The notes below the pieces were generated by a model that saw only the letters and a list, made by a program, of their open reading frames with translations, was not told where the DNA came from and did no database searches. From Betaproteobacteria bacterium (GTDB lineage: Bacteria > Pseudomonadota > Gammaproteobacteria > Burkholderiales > Burkholderiaceae_C), in the NCBI GenBank assembly GCA_025360705.1, contig JANYBQ010000174.1, positions 1 to 35,257 on the forward strand: 35,257 nucleotides of DNA, in the 5' to 3' direction. A program made the position numbers and the translations under genes. Each line of letters begins with the position of its first letter. Position 1 is the first letter of the stretch. This document shows, piece by piece, positions 1-8,597 of the stretch.

Positions 1-917
1 ATAAGATAGTCGCTTACAGGAGACAACAGGTTTGACGTCTGGCCACCTGTTTTTTTAAAAGTAATCAGCGAAACAAAATTCTCACTCCCAAATACCTCAT
101 CCATCAAACACCGCACCAGATGCACATTCTCATCGCTGATCTGCACAAAACACGAGCCTGATGCATTGAGCAACTCACGCGCGACTAACAACCGGTCCCG
201 CAGATAGCTCAAGTACGAGTGGATGCCCAACTCCCAGGTGTCCCGAAAGGCCTTGATGACCTCGGGCTCGCCACTGAGGTTTTCGTCCGCACCGTCCTTC
301 ACGTTACGGTCACCCAACTTCATTTGCCAATTGCTGCCGTATTTGATTCCATAGGGCGGGTCGATGTAGATACACTGCACCGCCCCCGCCATGCCTTCAC
401 GCTCCAGCAAGCTGGTCATCACCAGCAAACTGTCGCCCTGCACCAGGCGGTTTTGCCACTTGTCCGCCTGCTTGTAATACGACAGTGGCTTGTCCAACTC
501 ATCCATGGCCAACGGGTTACCAAACAGCTCGTTGGTAAACAACTCGTTCTGCGCGTCCTCGCGCCCTTTAAGGCTGTAAAGACGCGAAATGATCTTCTCG
601 GGCGCTATGTGTTCGTGACGGTAAAGGCTGCGGATGTCGACCTGGAGCGCGGTTTGCTGGTCATCCGCGTCGTACTTGTGCATCCAGTACAGCTCGGGGT
701 CCTGGCCGCGATGGGTGACCGGGTTCAACGAGACCGCTTTCACAGTGGGCTGGCCTTGCAAAGCATCCGCCTCTTGCCCAGCCTCTTCCCGACTGGGAAT
801 AAACAGCCGTTGGGCCTTGGTGTGCTTGATCGAATCAACCGGTTTGTTAAAGCCCACGGCGGTTTCGCCTGCGGTGGCTTTAGGGGGCTTGGGCGAAGCA
901 GTTTTTTTGGTAGCCAT
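1..917 (-). CDS. Type III-like adenine-specific DNA methyltransferase (Mod), 3' part cut by window edge
   Basis: Probable N6-adenine methyltransferase that modifies the recognition sequence of the restriction system encoded upstream. I translated the minus strand from the ATG at 917 and the frame stays open to base 1, giving 305 residues with the C-terminal part outside the window; the ORF track misses it for that reason. The catalytic motif IV DPPYG lies at about residues 186-190, preceded by the QGDSLLVM strand typical of this family. The SAM-binding FxGxG motif, which follows motif IV in this permuted class, must lie beyond the edge. The gene starts 12 bases after the PemK-like gene stops, so the two are probably cotranscribed. 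The first 120 bases of the window are clearly AT-rich compared with the chromosome around it. The family is secure; the recognition site is unknown. Confidence 0.88.
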   Translation of the reverse strand, partial: MATKKTASPKPPKATAGETAVGFNKPVDSIKHTKAQRLFIPSREEAGQEADALQGQPTVKAVSLNPVTHRGQDPELYWMHKYDADDQQTALQVDIRSLYRHEHIAPEKIISRLYSLKGREDAQNELFTNELFGNPLAMDELDKPLSYYKQADKWQNRLVQGDSLLVMTSLLEREGMAGAVQCIYIDPPYGIKYGSNWQMKLGDRNVKDGADENLSGEPEVIKAFRDTWELGIHSYLSYLRDRLLVARELLNASGSCFVQISDENVHLVRCLMDEVFGSENFVSLITFKKTGGQTSNLLSPVSDYL

Positions 918-929
918 GGCGGTCTTTTA

Positions 930-1280
930 TTATTTGCAGCCGATGGCCGGACAAAGGAGTTTGCGCACACGCGCCAGCAACTCGGGTTTGGCAACACCCA
1001 TCTTGGACTGAACCGCCAGGGCGTTCACGGAGAAAAGTTTATCGGCCCGCACGAAGGAGGTCTGGTTCAGGCGTCCGTTTGACAGATCGCTGGTTTTGAG
1101 CTCAAGGCAATGGGCATGGTGTCCTTTGCTGGTGACGGCCACAGTAACGAAATCACCATTCAAATCCGCGTCCGTTACCACCAACGCGGGCCGCGCCTTG
1201 AATCTGGCCGCACCCGAAGATGCGTCGCCCTCGGCCATCGGAAAGTTGAGGTGGACAATGTCACCGCTGAAGTAAGTCAT
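930..1280 (-). CDS. PemK/MazF-like toxin-family protein embedded between res and mod
   Basis: The 116-residue product resembles PemK/MazF (CcdB-fold) proteins, which typically act as mRNA endoribonucleases. Seen in the sequence: a short N-terminal strand ending in GDIVHLNFP, the family-typical RPALVVTD segment, and a later TSFVRADKLFSV segment. I chose the ATG at 1280 (MTYFSGD) because family members begin this way; the track start at 1319 would run back into the res gene. It begins 4 bases after the res stop and ends 12 bases before mod, so it is cotranscribed and probably translationally coupled. No antitoxin-like gene is visible beside it, whereas a normal MazEF or PemIK pair has the antitoxin immediately upstream. 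It could be a genuine toxin, an effector of the restriction operon, or a remnant that has lost its partner. RNase activity is inferred from the family only. Confidence 0.75.
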   Translation of the reverse strand: MTYFSGDIVHLNFPMAEGDASSGAARFKARPALVVTDADLNGDFVTVAVTSKGHHAHCLELKTSDLSNGRLNQTSFVRADKLFSVNALAVQSKMGVAKPELLARVRKLLCPAIGCK

Positions 1281-1284
1281 AGAG

Positions 1285-4200
1285 TCAACTTGGCAATGCA
1301 AACAATTGGTCGTCGTCATCGTCCCATACGCTGGTCAAACTGGATGACTGCGCATTCATCCAGAAATGGCGCTCAGCCGCCTCGTCCAGCTGCACGCCGA
1401 TACGTTCAATCGCCGCTGTCAAGTCGTTCTTGATGCGCTCGATGTCGGTGATTTCCACAAAATGCCAGGACAATCCATCCATCAATTGGCGTTGCCCGTT
1501 AACTGCCGGTAACCAGCGCTGCTGCATAAAGTAGCGCTTGAGTTCTTTGTCTTTGGCAAACCCGGTGATTTCCACGATCAGGTTGAACAATTCGCCGGCC
1601 GGGGTTTTAACGCGGCACAAAAAGTCTGGTAGGTACTTGCGCTCCGTACCTTGTTTGTCCACGTAAGGCACCTCAAAACCCAGGAAGGCGTTTTTGACGT
1701 AACTCTGAACTGCGTCTATCTGCTCGAATGTTTTGGCCGCGATCTGCTCCCAACTGTCGGTGTCGGCCACCACCAGGTTGACATGGCTTTTCTTGGTGGG
1801 ATAGACCGGCTTGGCGGTACTGGCGCGAACATGGGCCGAACTCCCCTGCGGGTTGTAGCGGTTAAGCAGCGGAATGATGTGAGCTTCGCCCGCAACATGT
1901 TTTTCAATGGCCGCTGCCTCGATGCCCGCGTAAACACTCTGCGCCACGACCTCGGGGGCAAACAGGTACACCATGCGTTTAAAGCGCACATCGGTCTCGC
2001 CCACGACATCAATTTGGTGCTCGTACCACTGCTGGGCAATACGCCGGATATCGGTGAACTTTTCGAGCAAGGGACGTCCGTTTTCGTCGCGGTAGTAGCG
2101 CGATAACACCTCTTTGGCGACCCAGTACACCACCTCCTGGTCGCGCAGCTTGTCGGGGTCGTTGCGCAGTTCCACCCTGTCAGCAGAAAACGCCGTGCCC
2201 ATCGTGGTCAGAGCAGGCAGCTCGGCCATATTGATCTTGAACTTCGGGCAGAGGCTGAAGTTGGCAAGAACATGGTCAGCATCGGTTTCTACCTTGTAAC
2301 CCACGATATTGGGGAAGGTCATGGTCAGACTAGCGCGCTCAGGCATCGCGTGAAGGTAAGAGATGTCTTGCGGTGTGGGCAGCTCGCTGCTGCCACCTTT
2401 GAAAAACTTGAACGGCACACCGATGATGTGTGCGTACTCCGGCGGGAACTTGCCGGTTTTCGGGTCCAGGAAGTACTGCCGACGTCGCAGTGCGCGGCCG
2501 GCCACCTGCTCGCACAGCAATTGCGAGCCAAAGGCGCGGATACCTACGATATGGGTAACGGTGTTGGCGTCCCATCCCTCGTTCAGCATGCCCACGCTGA
2601 CCACGCAGCGGATGTGTTCGCCGAGTTTGCCCGGGCGGCCAACCGTGTTGACAACTTCACGCAGCAGGTCGCTTTCTGTCAACGCATCAACAGATTTGTC
2701 AGGCCGGCTCAGACGGTAATCGCGTTTGAAGGCTTCAATCTCGGGTGCGAAGACGCGCTTGAACTCGTCGTTAACCTGGCCAGAATGCTCCAGAGCGTCG
2801 GAGTCGATCAGCAACGTGGGCGGCTTGTTGCGTCTCGCACCCGTGACCGCATCGAAGTTGGAGAACAGGGGTAGCGTGCCAGAGACGGCAAAGGGCTTGC
2901 CATCGTCACCGATGGTTTCGTAACCCGCGATGAGCTTATAAACCTCTTTGGAAACCGTGGTGTTGCTGCACACCACGATAAAAACCGGCGGGGAGGACAG
3001 CAAGTCCTTGCCGCGTTCACCCTGTTCGCGCAGGCCACGCTCATAGGATTCGTAATGCTTGTAGAACTGCTGCAATGCGATTTTGAGAAGAGCCGGCAAT
3101 ACCGGCGGCCGCTCGATCAAAGCATCTTCCTTCTTTGCCTTTTTGTCATCGCTGCGCTGGGTACGCTGGCCCTTTTTTGGCAACTCCGCTTTGCAATGTT
3201 CGTAAAGATTGCGCAGCTTGGGTTCGTCAAGCTCCTGCGAGGTGTCGTCCACGGGGAGAAAGGGAATCTTTACCAACCCGGCTTCAATCGCCTCGATTAG
3301 CCCGAAGTCAGACACCACCCAAGGGAAGTACGAATATGCCGGCCAGCCCGAACCCGACAAATAGTAGGGCGTGGCGGAAAGGTCATAGACGCTGTTTACT
3401 TGCCAACGGCTGGCAATGGCACGCAGGCCGCTGAACCATACGGCAGCACGCTCGTTTTCCGTGGCGCTGTTTTCCTCTTCGGTGTCTCGGCCTTTGGCGC
3501 GGGGCAAATAGCAGTGGTGGGCTTCATCGTTGATGACGACCAAGCGCCGGCCGGGCTTGAAGGAGCAGAGCACGCGTTTGAGCACTTGGCTGAGGTCCTC
3601 GCGCACCTCCACTTTTTCGCCTGTGGGTCCCAGCTTGCCGTCCATTGGGCTGCGTTTATTGCCGCCGATGAGACGGGGCTCCAGTGCGTGGTAGTTGGTG
3701 ATGACCAAGCGCGCGTTGAGGCCAGGCAAAAGCCCCGCGTAGTTGACCGGTATCAACTGGCGCTCCCGGTAATAGTCGGCAGCATCCACATCATTGGTCG
3801 CCTGACTATCGAATCGCAGCACACCCAGTCGGTCACGAATCGTGATCCCGGGTGCCACCAACAGAAAATAGTCGGCGTACCGAGGGTCGTTGCGGTACTG
3901 GCTGCGGTTCAGGTAGTGGTACAGAATGAGGCAGCCCATGACTACCGTCTTGCCGGTGCCAGTCGCCATTTTGAAAGCGATGCGAGGGAGCCTGCTTGCC
4001 GGGTCTTCGACGGTTTCATTGGCTTGGCGCAGCCGGTTCAGAACATGGGTACCCGCATTGGATTTATGCGCGACTTCGTTCAGCCAGATGGCAGTTTCGA
4101 CAGCCTCCTGTTGGGCAAAAAACAACTTCTTCCAGGCTGGGCGATCAGGGTTACGGAACCAGAAATCCAGCAAGTCACGTGTTACACGACTGGTGACATT

Positions 4201-4515
4201 TGGATAACCAGCGCTTCGCCAAGCCGCGATCTGCTCGCGTAGAAGGTTGACAAGTTCGTCCCTGAATTGCGTAGCGAAGTCGTTAAGGTCAAAAATGCTT
4301 CCCTGGGCTAGGGTGCCAATCGGAACTTGCGGGGTCTGAGGCGCAAATATCCGCCGACCCTTTCGGGGATCTTCATAGTTCAGGGAGCCGTCATTTGCAG
4401 TCGCGTAGTGAAACTCGGGTTCGCTGTAAGGCCCATTCAGAATAGGTGAGGCGGCAGCCTCGGGCAGTTTGCTGCCCTCAGTTCGTGTGGCCGGGTTTTG
4501 CCGCTTTTTTGCCAT
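1285..4515 (-). CDS. Type III-like restriction endonuclease (DEAH-box helicase-nuclease; resembles BPTD_3080 family)
   Basis: A 1076-residue restriction subunit that would translocate or switch on DNA using ATP and cut unmodified DNA together with the methyltransferase downstream. Superfamily 2 helicase motifs appear in order: Walker A MATGTGKT at 183-190, DEAH at 330-333, SAT at 380-382, and QVAGRALRR (motif VI) at about 670-678, with NEGWDAN just before it. A PD-(D/E)xK-like nuclease site lies near the C-terminus: LPDFL at 962-966 and IVEITG at 980-985. The last site reads E-x-T where many relatives have E-x-K. The overall form fits what I remember as the BPTD_3080 family, paired with a separate methyltransferase. 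The ATG at 4515 has no strong Shine-Dalgarno. The gene is first in its operon, so res precedes mod, opposite to the classic mod-res order. Confidence 0.88.
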   Translation of the reverse strand: MAKKRQNPATRTEGSKLPEAAASPILNGPYSEPEFHYATANDGSLNYEDPRKGRRIFAPQTPQVPIGTLAQGSIFDLNDFATQFRDELVNLLREQIAAWRSAGYPNVTSRVTRDLLDFWFRNPDRPAWKKLFFAQQEAVETAIWLNEVAHKSNAGTHVLNRLRQANETVEDPASRLPRIAFKMATGTGKTVVMGCLILYHYLNRSQYRNDPRYADYFLLVAPGITIRDRLGVLRFDSQATNDVDAADYYRERQLIPVNYAGLLPGLNARLVITNYHALEPRLIGGNKRSPMDGKLGPTGEKVEVREDLSQVLKRVLCSFKPGRRLVVINDEAHHCYLPRAKGRDTEEENSATENERAAVWFSGLRAIASRWQVNSVYDLSATPYYLSGSGWPAYSYFPWVVSDFGLIEAIEAGLVKIPFLPVDDTSQELDEPKLRNLYEHCKAELPKKGQRTQRSDDKKAKKEDALIERPPVLPALLKIALQQFYKHYESYERGLREQGERGKDLLSSPPVFIVVCSNTTVSKEVYKLIAGYETIGDDGKPFAVSGTLPLFSNFDAVTGARRNKPPTLLIDSDALEHSGQVNDEFKRVFAPEIEAFKRDYRLSRPDKSVDALTESDLLREVVNTVGRPGKLGEHIRCVVSVGMLNEGWDANTVTHIVGIRAFGSQLLCEQVAGRALRRRQYFLDPKTGKFPPEYAHIIGVPFKFFKGGSSELPTPQDISYLHAMPERASLTMTFPNIVGYKVETDADHVLANFSLCPKFKINMAELPALTTMGTAFSADRVELRNDPDKLRDQEVVYWVAKEVLSRYYRDENGRPLLEKFTDIRRIAQQWYEHQIDVVGETDVRFKRMVYLFAPEVVAQSVYAGIEAAAIEKHVAGEAHIIPLLNRYNPQGSSAHVRASTAKPVYPTKKSHVNLVVADTDSWEQIAAKTFEQIDAVQSYVKNAFLGFEVPYVDKQGTERKYLPDFLCRVKTPAGELFNLIVEITGFAKDKELKRYFMQQRWLPAVNGQRQLMDGLSWHFVEITDIERIKNDLTAAIERIGVQLDEAAERHFWMNAQSSSLTSVWDDDDDQLFALPS

Positions 4516-4570
4516 TTGGTCCAGTTATGGTTTCTCGACGCCTTCAGCGGCAGAGTTTATGGCTACTCAA

Positions 4571-4605
4571 AGCAAGAAAGCCACCTGCTCGGTGGCTTTC
4601 TTGCT
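4571..4605 (-). terminator. Perfect hairpin terminator after fba
   Basis: A perfect 15-base inverted repeat (AGCAAGAAAGCCACC, loop of 5, then its complement) begins 22 bases after the fba stop. Read on the minus strand, the GCCACC/GGTGGC core is followed by a T-rich run (TTTCTTGCTTT), as in an intrinsic terminator. The symmetry means it could also work on the plus strand. It isolates fba from the restriction operon in the same orientation. That leaves about 55 bases (4516-4570) for a restriction promoter; I see no convincing one there. Confidence 0.8.
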
Positions 4606-4627
4606 ACCGGATCCACGAGTGTTGTGC

Positions 4628-5692
4628 TCAGGTCACCACTTGCGCCAACTCACCCCGCGAATATTCTCCAGCCACCACCTGAAGGCTCTTGCCCTTGACC
4701 TTGCCGCCCTGGCCTTCGCAGCCAAACTGCATGTAGCGCTGCTTGCAGATCTGTTTAGCCGCCTCGCGCGCCGGCTTGAGCCAGTCGCGCGGGTCGAACT
4801 TGTCGGGGTTTTGCGCCATGTATTTGCGCACCGCACCGGTCATGGCCAGGCGCACGTCGGTGTCGATATTGATCTTGCGCACGCCGAACTTGATCGCCTT
4901 CTGGATCTCTTCCACCGGCACGCCGTAGGTCTCTTTCATGGCGCCGCCGTATTCGCGGATGATGGCGAGCAGGTCCTGTGGCACCGACGACGAGCCGTGC
5001 ATCACCAGATGCGTGTTGGGCAGGCGGCGGTTGATTTCCTTGATGCGTTCGATCGCCAAGATGTCGCCGGTGGGTTTGCGCGTGAATTTGTAGGCGCCGT
5101 GGCTGGTGCCGATGGCAATGGCCAAGGCGTCGAGCTGGGTGCGCCGCACAAAGTCCGCCGCCTGTTCAGGGTCGGTCAGCAACTGATCGACGGTCATGGT
5201 GGCGTCGGTGCCGTGGCCGTCCTCCTTGTCACCGCGCATGGTTTCCAGCGACCCCAGGCAGCCTAGTTCGCCTTCGACGGTGACGCCGGTGGCGTGCGCC
5301 ATGTCCACTACCTTGCGCGTGACGTTGACGTTGTAGTCGTAGTCGGCAATCGTCTTGCCGTCGGCCATCAGCGAGCCATCCATCATGACCGAGCTGAAGC
5401 CGAGGTCGATGGCGCCCTGGCACACATCCGGGCTCTGGCCATGGTCCTGGTGCATCACCAGTGGAATATGCGGGTAACTCTCGACTGCGGCGGAAATCAG
5501 ATGTTTGATAAAGGCCTCGCCGGCGTACTTGCGCGCACCGGCACTGGCCTGCAGGATCACCGGCGCACCGACCTCGTCGGCGGCCGACATCACCGCCTGG
5601 ACCTGCTCCAGGTTATTGACATTGAAAGCCGGAATGCCGTAGCCGTTGACGGCCGCGTGATCGAGCAGCTCGCGCATTGAAACCAGTGCCAT
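4628..5692 (-). CDS. fba: Fructose-bisphosphate aldolase, class II (Calvin-cycle subtype)
   Basis: A zinc-dependent cytoplasmic aldolase that interconverts fructose 1,6-bisphosphate with dihydroxyacetone phosphate and glyceraldehyde 3-phosphate in glycolysis and gluconeogenesis. The 354-residue length is normal for the subtype. The HQDHG motif at 81-85 supplies the catalytic Asp83 and zinc ligand His84. GTSHGAYKF at about 196-203 and VMHGSSS at about 230-236 supply the other zinc histidines. The ATG at 5692 has a GGGAG Shine-Dalgarno six bases upstream. The gene follows pyk after 124 bases, which contain an AT-rich patch (GGTAAAATTTATATGG) that may hold its own promoter; a good -35 is not evident. 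A strong terminator follows. In many Burkholderiales purC comes next, but here the restriction operon does. Confidence 0.97.
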   Translation of the reverse strand: MALVSMRELLDHAAVNGYGIPAFNVNNLEQVQAVMSAADEVGAPVILQASAGARKYAGEAFIKHLISAAVESYPHIPLVMHQDHGQSPDVCQGAIDLGFSSVMMDGSLMADGKTIADYDYNVNVTRKVVDMAHATGVTVEGELGCLGSLETMRGDKEDGHGTDATMTVDQLLTDPEQAADFVRRTQLDALAIAIGTSHGAYKFTRKPTGDILAIERIKEINRRLPNTHLVMHGSSSVPQDLLAIIREYGGAMKETYGVPVEEIQKAIKFGVRKINIDTDVRLAMTGAVRKYMAQNPDKFDPRDWLKPAREAAKQICKQRYMQFGCEGQGGKVKGKSLQVVAGEYSRGELAQVVT

Positions 5693-5816
5693 GTGTGACT
5701 CCCAAAAATTAGCTGTGGTGCGGCGGCTTCGAAAAAACGTAACCGGCCTGCAACCATATAAATTTTACCGACTATTGGCCACTACCTGGGCACAGAGGCG
5801 TGCAGGAGCGTGCATC

Positions 5817-7253
5817 CTAAAGCACTTGGCAGATCTTCAGCATATTGGTGCCGCCGGGCGCCCCCATGGGTTCGCCACAGGTGATGGCGTATACATCGCC
5901 GCTTTGTACAATGCCGCGTTTTTTCAGATGCCCCTCGGCCTGCATCAAAGCGGTGTCGCGGTCCGAGCTGCTGTCCATCAATAGAGGCCGTACGTTGCGG
6001 TACAGAGCCATCTTGCGCTGTGTCTCCACGCGCGGGGTGAGCGCATAAATCGGGATCTGGATCAGGTGGCGGCTCATCCACAACGCCGTCGATCCGCTGT
6101 CGGTCATGGCCACGATGGCCTTGGCGCCCAGGTGGTAGGCGGTAAACAGCGCGCCCATTGCAATCGACTGGTCGATGCGGCCAAACGTCTTGCCCATGAA
6201 ATCCGCATCCAGCTTGTCCGGGTCGTGACCCTCGGCGGCGTGGCAGATCTTGGCCATTTCAATCACGGTTTCCAACGGGTATTTGCCGGCTGCGGTTTCC
6301 GCTGACAGCATGACGGCGTCGGTGCCATCAAGCACGGCGTTGGCCACGTCGCTGACCTCGGCGCGCGTCGGCACCGGGTTGTTAATCATGGACTCCATCA
6401 TTTGCGTCGCGGTGATCACCACCTTGTCGTGTTCACGCGCGAGTTTGATCATGCGTTTTTGCAGCGCCGGCACCGCCGCGTTGCCGACCTCGACCGCCAG
6501 GTCGCCGCGTGCCACCATGATGCCGTCGCTGGCCAGCAGAATCTCGAGCAGCTTGGGAATCGCCTCTGCGCGCTCGATCTTGGCAATCAGGCCGGGCCGG
6601 TGGCCAAAGTCCGCCGCCGCGACATTGCACAACTGGCGCGCCATTTCCATGTCGGTCGCGTTCTTGGGGAAACTCACCGCCACGTAATCGGCCTTGAAGC
6701 CCATGGCGGTGCGGATGTCGTCCATGTCCTTGGCCGTAAGCGCCGGTGCTGTAAGCCCGCCACCGAGCTTGTTGATGCCCTTGTTGTTGGATAACTCGCC
6801 GCCGAGTTTTACCGTGGTGTATATCGCTTCGCCCTTGACCAGGTCCACCGTGATCACGATCAGTCCGTCATTGAGCAGCAACACGTCGCCGGCTTTGACT
6901 TCGCGTGGCAGCGACTTGTAGTCCAGTCCCACCGCATCGACGTCGCCCAGTTCGGTACGCGCCGCGTCCAGCACGAACTTGGCGCCTGGAACCAGTTGAA
7001 CCTTGCCTTGCGCAAACTTGCCGACGCGAATTTTCGGACCCTGCAAATCGGCCATGATGGCCACTTCGCGTCCGGCGCGTTGCGCGGCCTCACGAACCAA
7101 CCGCGCCCGCTCGATGTGGTCCTGCGCCGCGCCGTGGCTGAAGTTGAGGCGGACCACGTTGACGCCGGCCCGGATCATTTGCTCCAGCAAGGCCGGATCA
7201 CTCGATGCCGGCCCCAGGGTTGCAACTATCTTGGTGGCGCGACGTGGTGCCAT
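5817..7253 (-). CDS. pyk: Pyruvate kinase
   Basis: Converts phosphoenolpyruvate and ADP to pyruvate and ATP, the last step of glycolysis, in the cytoplasm. The product is 478 residues, normal for bacterial pyruvate kinase. Visible signatures include VVRLNFSHG near residue 33, DLQGPKIRVG near 70, the substrate/magnesium segment MVARGDLAVEVG, and ITATQMMESMI followed by PTRAEVSDVANAV. The track begins the ORF at 7283. I prefer the ATG at 7253 (MAPRRATKIVATLGP) because AAGGAG lies eight bases upstream and family members start here. It lies 85 bases downstream of pgk in the same direction. The pgk-pyk-fba order is common in betaproteobacteria and suggests shared expression. The C-terminal domain is complete. 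Confidence 0.97.
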   Translation of the reverse strand: MAPRRATKIVATLGPASSDPALLEQMIRAGVNVVRLNFSHGAAQDHIERARLVREAAQRAGREVAIMADLQGPKIRVGKFAQGKVQLVPGAKFVLDAARTELGDVDAVGLDYKSLPREVKAGDVLLLNDGLIVITVDLVKGEAIYTTVKLGGELSNNKGINKLGGGLTAPALTAKDMDDIRTAMGFKADYVAVSFPKNATDMEMARQLCNVAAADFGHRPGLIAKIERAEAIPKLLEILLASDGIMVARGDLAVEVGNAAVPALQKRMIKLAREHDKVVITATQMMESMINNPVPTRAEVSDVANAVLDGTDAVMLSAETAAGKYPLETVIEMAKICHAAEGHDPDKLDADFMGKTFGRIDQSIAMGALFTAYHLGAKAIVAMTDSGSTALWMSRHLIQIPIYALTPRVETQRKMALYRNVRPLLMDSSSDRDTALMQAEGHLKKRGIVQSGDVYAITCGEPMGAPGGTNMLKICQVL

Positions 7254-7338
7254 GGGGAAGTCTCCTTGTTGTTGTACGCCCATTTTCCCATGGACGAATT
7301 ACCAGCCGGTTATCGACCGGCGACGACGCCCCCAAAAG

Positions 7339-8547
7339 TCAGCCCGCGAAGCGCCGCGCGAGGATGTCGAACGCGGGTAATGGTTTGCCTTCCAGCAATT
7401 CCAGAAAAGCACCGCCACCGGTGGAGATATAACCAATTTTTTTCTCGATACCGTATTTGGCTATCGCCGCCAGCGTGTCGCCTCCGCCGGCGATGGAGAA
7501 CGCCGTGCTGTCCGCGATTGCATGGGCGATTGCCTTGGTACCGGCTTCGAAGGCCGCGAACTCGAATACACCCACCGGCCCATTCCATATAATCGTGCCA
7601 GCCTGGCGCAACTGGTCGGCCAGCCGTTTGGCGGTCTGCGGACCGATGTCCAGAATCAGGTCGTCGTCCTGCACATCGGTAGCGGCCTTTACGGTCGCGG
7701 TGGCATCGGCCCTGAACTCTTTCGCGGTCACGACGTCGGTCGGAATAGGTACCGCGGCGCCACGCGCCTGCATCGCCTGGATGACGGCTCTGGCCTGATC
7801 GATCAAATCGGGTTCGGCCAGGCTTTTGCCGATCTTCAGCCCGGCGGCCAGCATAAAGGTGTTGGCGATACCGCCGCCTACGATGAGTTGGTCCACGTTG
7901 TCGGCCAGGCTTTTGAGAATGGGCAACTTGGTGGAGACCTTGGACCCCGCGACGATAGCCACCAGCGGCCGTTTAGGCGACATCAAGGCCTTGGTAATCG
8001 CGTCGATTTCGGCCGCCAGCAACGGCCCGGCGCAGGCCACTGGCGCAAATTGCGCAATGCCATAGGTACTGGCCTCGGCCCGATGCGACGTACCAAACGC
8101 GTCGTGCACGAAGATGTCGCACAAGGCCGCCATCTTTCTGGACAAGGCTTCGTCGTTTTTTTTCTCGCCCGTATTGATGCGCACGTTTTCAAGCATCACC
8201 AGTTGGCCGCGCGTCAGCTCTTTGCCACCCACCTTTACGCCGTCGACCCAGTCGGCGACCAGTGGCACGTCGCGGCCCATCAGCTCACCCAGCCGCTTGG
8301 CTACCGGTGCCAGCGAATCCCCGGGCGTGAACACTCCTTCGGTCGGGCGACCGAGATGGGACGTCACCATCACGGCCGCGCCCGCATCCAGTGCCATCCG
8401 GATACACCCTACTGAAGCGCGAATACGCGTGTCCTCGGTAATGTTTCCCGCATCGTCCTGCGGCACGTTGAGATCGGCACGGATAAAAACGCGTTTGCCG
8501 GCGACTTTGCCTTGCGCGCACAGATCGGAAAAACGGATGAAGTTCAT
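7339..8547 (-). CDS. pgk: Phosphoglycerate kinase
   Basis: Transfers phosphate between 1,3-bisphosphoglycerate and ADP in glycolysis, or runs in reverse in gluconeogenesis and carbon fixation. The 402-residue product has the N-terminal RADLNVP signature at 23-29, the hinge-proximal VAGSKVSTK segment, and the nucleotide-binding GGGDTLAAI and [11 protein letters not shown] segments near the C-terminus. The track starts ten codons earlier at a TTG; I chose the ATG at 8547 (MNFIRFSDL), the usual family start. No strong Shine-Dalgarno is visible. The gene lies 50 bases downstream of the eptA-like gene and 85 bases upstream of pyk. In the pgk-pyk gap there is a short perfect inverted repeat (GCCGGT/ACCGGC) that lacks a T-run. 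Confidence 0.97.
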   Translation of the reverse strand: MNFIRFSDLCAQGKVAGKRVFIRADLNVPQDDAGNITEDTRIRASVGCIRMALDAGAAVMVTSHLGRPTEGVFTPGDSLAPVAKRLGELMGRDVPLVADWVDGVKVGGKELTRGQLVMLENVRINTGEKKNDEALSRKMAALCDIFVHDAFGTSHRAEASTYGIAQFAPVACAGPLLAAEIDAITKALMSPKRPLVAIVAGSKVSTKLPILKSLADNVDQLIVGGGIANTFMLAAGLKIGKSLAEPDLIDQARAVIQAMQARGAAVPIPTDVVTAKEFRADATATVKAATDVQDDDLILDIGPQTAKRLADQLRQAGTIIWNGPVGVFEFAAFEAGTKAIAHAIADSTAFSIAGGGDTLAAIAKYGIEKKIGYISTGGGAFLELLEGKPLPAFDILARRFAG

Positions 8548-8597
8548 GGGCGGATAAAGTAGCCGTGAAGATGGCAAATTGTAGGGTCAGGGGACAT

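Noticed and set aside
219-1082. 287-residue plus-strand ORF
   Set aside because: Antisense to mod and the PemK-like gene; the minus-strand frame contains DPPY and is clearly the coding one.
7305-7321. GCCGGT/ACCGGC inverted repeat between pgk and pyk
   Set aside because: Only a six-base stem with no T-run on either strand; too weak to call a terminator or attenuator.
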